Assembly (NCBI RefSeq): GCF_028476545.1
Contig: NW_026733211.1
Coordinates: 124,001 to 188,000 of the forward strand
DNA length: 64,000 nt
Origin: Physella acuta
Taxonomy: Eukaryota > Mollusca > Gastropoda > Physidae
Direction of reading: 5' to 3'
Shown piece after piece: positions 55,221 through 64,000 of the stretch. How positions within the stretch are numbered: the first letter of the stretch is position 1; the number at the start of each line of letters is the position of its first letter. The notes under the pieces were generated by a model, which made no database searches, was not told where the DNA came from, and saw only the letters and a list, made by a program, of their open reading frames with translations. The position numbers and the translations under genes are program-made.

Positions 55221-56033
55221 TCCTAATATATAAAAACCCATGTGCGCACTTCCCTCTCTCTCTCTCTCTCTCTCTCTGTCCGCAAAATAATTTCGCCGTA
55301 TATCACGTCAGAATCTTCAGCGAAATATGGGGAACTTGATACGGACTTTTGTTGAAAATAATATGGTAGATGTTTTAAATGTATAACCACAATTTTATTT
55401 AAAGAAGAAAAATAAAAAAAATAAAGGCGTATTCGAATGTAGAAAAACCGTTTTAATTATGCAACAGGAAAAGCGTTTATAGTTGTGAAAAAGAATGCAT
55501 AAAACAGTGACGTCACTAATGTTTACACATTAACTAATGACGTCATCTGCCGAGTTTAGAATAAAAAGAAATGAACTATTTCATTCAAATTTGATTTTGA
55601 TCTACGTACGCTATGAAATGTATACAATACAATTTTCCCGGCCTAAACTTATAAAATTTTATCTATTTGATTTCTAGATCTAGATCTAGAAATTCTAGAT
55701 CTAGATCTAGATTCTAGACTAGATCTAAATCTACGCAAAAACTAGACGTAGACGCTAAGTCGCTAAGATCTAGATTTAGACTCTATCTACTCTAGAATCT
55801 ATTCCAAAAATGAAATTTTCTTTTAAACTATTTCAGGTCTTAATTGTTTTATAGAAATCTTTATTTGTTTAGTTATGGAACTGGCTAATTTGGGTTACAA
55901 AAATTAATTTGAAAGAACGAGCCGACCCGCTGCGTATCATACGCCGCTATTTAGTGGGTTTTTTTTCTACTTTTCAGTAATTTATAATTTGTGAATTCGA
56001 CAGTACGAGTGCTGCCACTGAAAATATTTGCTT

Positions 56034-56393
56034 AATAATAATCATTAAAAAAGTTTTTAAAAACCCACGTTTTCTGATTGAACTAAAAAGTAGAAAATAA
56101 ATGCTATACATCACAATAATGCAAGCGATCACTCTACTATAAGCGATCAAAAACGTGAGGCGCCGAAGTAAAAGTTATATTACTATTGATTAGATAATAC
56201 TATTGACTTTTATTAGGGAGCTTGTAGAGAGTCAACAGTATTAGAAACTTTAAGAAAATCACGGCGCCCCACGTTTTTGATCGCTTATAGTAGAGTGATC
56301 GCTTGCATTATTGTGATGTATAGCATTTATTTTCTACTTTTTAGTTCAATCAGAAAACGTGGGTTTTTAAAAACTTTTTTAATGATTATTATT
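56034..56393. repeat. Foldback: 132-bp inverted repeat with 96-bp loop
   Basis: Left arm 56034-56165 and right arm 56262-56393 are reverse complements with one mismatch seen (GGCGCCTCACG versus GGCGCCCCACG). It is inserted in a family C repeat. Both arms contain ACTAAAAAGTAGAAAATAAA, which is also in both arms of the foldback at 2807-3076. Confidence 0.93.
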
Positions 56394-56538
56394 TTCTACT
56401 TTTTAGTCTTTGTCTGTTTGTTTGCATTAAAATCTTGCTATCGATTTTATCTTTTCACTTTTTTGTTGGGTAAACGAAGACAACTCGTAAAAAGACAACT
56501 CGTAAAAAGACAACTCGTAAAAAACACGTTGTGTGAAT

Positions 56539-56625
56539 ACGTTACTGACTAGAACACATAGATTTGAACCCGTGTCGAGTGGGATAGCAATCGTGTGCCC
56601 AACCACTCGACCATATCGTCTCCCC
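56539..56625 (-). other. tRNA-like sequence, probably a tRNA-derived repeat head
   Basis: On the minus strand it contains TGGTCGAGTGGTTGGGC (A box) and ACGGGTTCAAATC (B box), spaced as in a class II-like tRNA. The acceptor stem does not pair well, so it is a relic or SINE head, not a working tRNA gene. Confidence 0.4.
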
Positions 56626-58324
56626 CAAACTGGCCTACCTCCTGTAAGTTTAAACTCGGTTCAAAGTAAATTATCTGCCCCTAAGCCTGTGGCGACGTGG
56701 GATCGTTCGCTTCACTGCGCGCGAGGTACGCGTCGCTGGTTTTTTTTCTAATGGCTCGCAGAGGAGAATTATATATATAGATTATATGGCGGTCTAAAAT
56801 GCTCAATAAAATGTTTCCATTGATCAATTTAGTAATAATAACAATTGCATATTCTATGGTCATCCAAAAGAAAGCTTCCCTGAAAATTTCAGCGCGCTAG
56901 CTAACTGGGAAGTGCCAGAAATTTCGATCGCAAGATTTGATTGGAAAGACAAACAAATAAACAAACAGAGAAAGCAAGTTAAAGAAAACGTGGGAAAAAA
57001 CACTAACCCCCCCCCCCACCCCCCACGTGAAAGCAGCCTCCTCTTTGTTACCTCCTCTAAGTTTAAAATCGTTTCAAACTAAATTATCTGCCCCTAATAG
57101 CCGTCACCAAACCCGTATCTATGATTGTAAAATGTAAACAGCGTGAGCACAGCTCACCAGACAATGTGGGGGTGGGGTGGGGGTGGTATTGATAGTGATA
57201 GAGAGAAAGAGAGGGGACTGCAAGGAGGCGCTTGCAGCTTGTTTTCTAACTGATCCCAGAAGAGAATTATATATACGAGCCGACCCGCGGTGTATCATAC
57301 GCCGCTATTTAGTTGTTTTTTCTACTTTTCAGTAATTCATAATTTGTGAATTCGACAGTACCAATGCTGCTACTGAAAATATTTGCTTTTAAAACACTAA
57401 ACCCCCATCCCCCCCCCCCCCCCCCCCCCCGTGAAAGCAGCCTCCTCTTAGTTACCTCCTCTAAGTTTAAAATAGTTTCAAACTGAATTATCTGCCCCTA
57501 ATAGCCGTCATCAAACTAAACATTTAGCATGAACTACAACTCACCTGACCATGTGAGGGGGGGGGGGGGGGGTGGAGGGGGATGGTAGCGATAGAGAGGA
57601 AGAGAGGGGACTGCAAGGCGCGCGCTTGCAGCTTGTTTTCTAAGGGCTCCCAGAAGAGAGTTATATATATAGATAGATAGGCATATTCACGTAAGTTAAG
57701 TTTTTTTTAGATAAGGCCTACCTCTTTCATTTTCCATGTTTTATAAGGTGCATAAATAGCTGAGATGGTAGTGTTCTTAATACCACGCAGGTGGATCGCG
57801 ATCGAGACACACCAAGTCAAACTTAATTTTTTTTTTAATATGTGAATCTTCCGATTTTAGACTATAAAGAAAGGAACTACCTCATTGATATTTGATTTAG
57901 ATCTAGATCTATAGATCTACTCATCAAGACGTGCGCTATGAAATATATACAATTTTATCGGTCAAACTAATACAAGTTACTTAAAAACAACGTAAAGACT
58001 ATTGAATAGCCAGATTTTTAACGGAATCATTTAAGTCACTTAATCACTGTGTGCCTGTGTGATGTCAAATGTGTCGGATTTTTAGCTAATTATTTATTAT
58101 TTTTGCTTTGTCGCTAATATCGTTCAGCGTGTAGTACAGCACATTGCGTTTTGACCAATAACTATTTCATAGATTATTTTTTAAAATATACAGGCCTATA
58201 ATTCACGTGAAACGGGTACCGATGGCTAGTATATTAGGATTACTCGCAATGAGATTTGAACTACAGAGGCTCTCTTAAAAGTATAACTCAAAAATTATAT
58301 CACATTCATTTTTTAAGTTAGTTT

Positions 58325-58505
58325 GTAACACATACCATGCGTTACCCGTCGGGGGGGGGGGGTAATTTAGTGGCTCCCGGTCAAAAACCCCCTGGACATA
58401 AACCCCCCGACATAACCCCCCCCCCCCTCGCGATGTAAACCCCCTGGAACCCCCCCCCCCCCCCCCCCCGCGATATAAACCCCCCTGGCAAAAAAAACCC
58501 AATTG
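58325..58505. repeat. C/G homopolymer block with ATAAACCCCC repeats
   Basis: A G-run (58350-58362) is followed by repeated (G)ACATAAACCCCC and CGCGATATAAACCCCC words and C-runs up to about 21 (58449-58469). Minus-strand frames with RGGGGGGG are by-products. Confidence 0.8.
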
Positions 58506-58756
58506 TGGTTTATATAAGGAAAAACCAAAGATGATGAGAAACAAAATTAATATATAAATACAAAACAAACATTAGAAAAAACTTTTATTTTTATTATAAC
58601 TTTAAAAAGACAGATTGTGAGCGATGCCTCGCAAATACTCAATAATGGTGGACTCATTAAAATTTTTAACAACAGTTAAAATTCGAGAGCTGCTATCAAT
58701 ATACTTTTTTTCTGTATATATATTTTTTTTATATATATATATTTATTTTTTTTTTC

Positions 58757-58772
58757 GGGGGGGGGGGGGGGG
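58757..58772 (+). repeat. Poly-G run after poly-T
   Basis: A T-rich stretch runs directly into about 16 G's. No element ends were found around it. Confidence 0.8.
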
Positions 58773-59479
58773 CAGGAACCGCACCGACCGACACTCGAAA
58801 CTCAATAATTTTATAAATAAATTAATGCACCACGATCAGCAGAACAGCAAACTAGGTAGAAACACACAAGAAAGTAAAAAGAAATTACTTTGATGTTAAG
58901 AGAGTTTTGTATAATATACTGGACGACTGGATTTATCAAGAGGATAGTGGGTGAAATGAAGTAGGACTCCGTGGCACATTTCCCCTTTATCCACTGAAAA
59001 ATAAGTTGTACCATTAGTCTACATTTCCTCTCTGTGATTCTACTTCCAGTATCTTCCATTTTGTCTACGTATGTCTTGTGTAGTCTCCAAATCCATAACC
59101 TTATTTTAAAAGGGTAGGGTTTTGCGTAGGGAGAGGGGGGGGGGGGGCAGCAATCACAAGTATTTTGGAAATCGCTGTCATACACCATACGTCCATGTTA
59201 GCACAGAAAGCGCATATACAAATCGATTTGTCCAAAGCATAAAACGAAACAAAAACCTTAGTTTTCTTTACATAAATTTGAAAAAAAAAACACTTTTCAA
59301 CCATGTCATAAAATGTATTAATTCGTTATTCACTCAAACAAATTCATATTTTGATGAGACTTACTCAACCAAAAAGCTTTTCTTGACGCCAGCAAATGAG
59401 AAAACTCCGAGAAACTCCGCGAAGACGGCTCGTCCAAGCGCATTGACAGACTCGAGTTGATTTGATTGTTAAAATATGG

Positions 59480-59708
59480 AGTCTTGTATTCAATGTTGAA
59501 TGAATATTTAAACGACTTCCGCACAGTTTTGTTTAAGCTGGGCATTGAAAGGGAGAGCCACTCCAGTGAATAATAAATAAAGTGATCGGATATTGATTTT
59601 GTTGATCGATCCGGCGGGTCGGTTGGAACTGTTGGTATGTTTTACCTATGTTGAAGGTGTGATTGTACAGCAAGGTGGGTCAGTGTTTCAGGTGAGAGAC
59701 AGGTGAAA
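59480..59708 (+). promoter_or_regulatory. Likely 5' leader and promoter-proximal region of the unnamed gene
   Basis: The 230 bases before the start codon contain short GC-richer patches (around 59608-59635) and a GGTGAGAGACAGGTGAAA leader directly before the ATG. No clear TATA box, initiator or transcription start can be fixed. It is listed only because it is the expected place for the 5' UTR. Confidence 0.25.
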
Positions 59709-63073
<3,365 letters not shown>

Positions 63074-63124
63074 CTGCTCACTCACGGTCATGGGTGTTCG
63101 TCGGATTTTTTTTTTTTAAAGTGG

Positions 63125-63440
63125 GTCGGGGGGGGGGGGGGGGGAAGAGATTGATCAGTCATGGCTTATGGGAAATTGAATAATAAGATCAAAATGATTC
63201 ACAAAATCACCACGATTTTGTTTAAATACACTGTTTGAGTTCACCCTTGCTTGCGTTGCTTCTTTATCAAGGTAGTCATTTATTTGTTTCAGAACATGAA
63301 AAAATTGTGTGTGTGTGGGGGAAAGGGGGGGGGGGGGGGAGAGAAATTGACCAGCCATGGCTTGAGAGAAATTGACTTTATAAGTTTCAGAAAATGAAAT
63401 AATTGTGTGTGTGTGGGGTGGGGGGGTGGGGGGGAGGTCA
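63125..63440 (+). repeat. Three G/TG-rich repeats downstream of the unnamed gene
   Basis: Blocks of G-run, then GA(A)GAGA.ATTGA.CAG.CATGGCTT, then CAGAA.ATGAAA.AATTGTGTGTGTG recur at about 63128, 63288 and 63386. They may lie in the 3' UTR. A possible ATTAAA signal is at 63452-63457. Confidence 0.65.
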
Positions 63441-63789
63441 AAAAAATAATAATTAAAACCTTGTTTATTTTTTACGTAAGTTTATACTTCAATAACGTAT
63501 CTGCTGGCACTGCACCATTCATTTATTTATTTCTCTCTCTTGCTCGCTCAATTTTCTATGCAAACTTAGTCTAAAACTAAAAAAACTGTTTTTTTTGGTG
63601 ATGAGTATGTATTGTAACAAGAAAATACAAATTAAAAAAAAAAACAACTACAGAAATCTAATTGTAATCAATTTGACATTTTAATTTACAATGCATGGAG
63701 AAAAAGAAATTTATTTTTACCATTTCCCCCCATCCATTTCAATTCAATATGCCGAAAGGGCATGAAAGAGACATTTTGATTCCATCATA

Positions 63790-64000
63790 TCAGACCCACC
63801 CTGATAAAAGAAACATGACAAAACTTGCAGAGCCTCATGTGTAACTACAACATCCCTACATAACTGCTAATAGATCTGTGACTGCTGCACATGAAACTAC
63901 AATGGCCTTACACAGAACTAACAACTCCATTTGTAGCTACAACAGCTCTAAAATACCTACCAACTCCATATGTAACTATGGCAGCTCTACACATAACTAC
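63790..64000 (+). repeat. Degenerate tandem repeat running off the window
   Basis: Words such as CTCCATATGTAACTA, ACAACAGCTCTA and ACACATAACTAC recur about every 55-65 bp and become clearer toward the end, where the window cuts the array. Confidence 0.6.

Larger units (their letters stand above)
55913..57680 (+). mobile_element. Cluster of family C repeats
   Basis: Starts of ACGAGCCGACCCGC.G.GTATCATACGCCGC occur at 55915 and 57276. Ends of CAGAAGAGAATTATATATA occur near 56760, 57260 and 57660. The copy 57276-57680 (~400 bp) looks full length: CTACTTTTCAGTAATTCATA, CTGCTACTGAAAATATTTGC, a C-run, CCTCTAAGTTTAAAATAGTT, TTATCTGCCCCTAATAGCCG, a G-run, then GCTTGTTTTCTAAGGGCTCC. The others are truncated or interrupted. 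Non-coding. Confidence 0.7.
55515..58070 (+). repeat. AGATCT-rich repeat family G, second copy, split by an inserted cluster
   Basis: The left part 55515-55910 and right part 57690-58070 match 33350-34040 in order: GATCTACGTACGCTATGAAA, TCTAGATCTAGATC words, GAATAGCCAGATTTTTAACG. Between them, 55913-57680 is foreign (family C cluster with a foldback). Confidence 0.7.

Overview
The window looks like non-coding, repeat-dense animal DNA. There are no bacterial-style gene blocks, and long open frames are almost absent outside tandem repeats. Introns with GT-AG borders, retrocopies with poly(A) tails, tRNA-derived SINEs, hAT-type miniature elements with 8-bp target duplications and many long (TA)n tracts all point to a metazoan. 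The tRNA-headed SINE family (best copy 60919-61177), the AGATCT-rich repeats and the poly-G miniature elements remind me of heterobranch gastropod molluscs. That assignment is from memory and was not checked.

Genes are few. (1) A small three-exon gene on the + strand (59709-59746, 60399-60450, 62915-63073) gives a continuous 82-aa protein I cannot name; a GC-rich open block in its second intron (62291-62407) may be a further exon. (2) An intact, intronless V-ATPase subunit G copy (36526-36876) has a long 3' trailer and a 35-nt poly(A) tract, so it is a retrocopy. (3) A ribosomal protein eL41 frame (29496-29564) is followed by AATAAA and an A11 tract. It ends three codons early at a TGA where the family has an Arg codon, so it is most likely a processed pseudogene. 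No other frame is convincing.

Layout. 1-2.6 kb is a 41/45-bp minisatellite with higher-order structure. 2.6-9.4 kb holds a perfect foldback, two copies of a (TA)n-centred repeat, a hAT-like miniature element and a (TA)n-bounded element with six ~165-bp units. 9.4-14.3 kb carries several minisatellites, including a 13-bp array and a 23-bp array open on both strands. 14.4-22.2 kb has repeat relics, a 26/34-bp array, an element with ~340-bp tandem units and two very long (TA)n tracts. 24.8-27.0 kb has three further arrays. 27.4-47.8 kb is dominated by nested miniature DNA transposons with poly-G runs, SINEs, and a 3-kb composite with ~340-bp units, with the two retrocopies between them. 48.8-52.3 kb has three more minisatellites. 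53.6-58.1 kb is a nest of elements: a hAT-type element split by another repeat, then an AGATCT-rich repeat split by a cluster that itself holds a foldback. 59.5-63.1 kb is the spliced gene, with a SINE and two (TA)n tracts in its introns. 63.1-64 kb has G/TG-rich repeats and the start of another tandem array.

No pathway or operon links the genes. No retrovirus, LTR element, Polinton, CRISPR array or rRNA gene was recognised.
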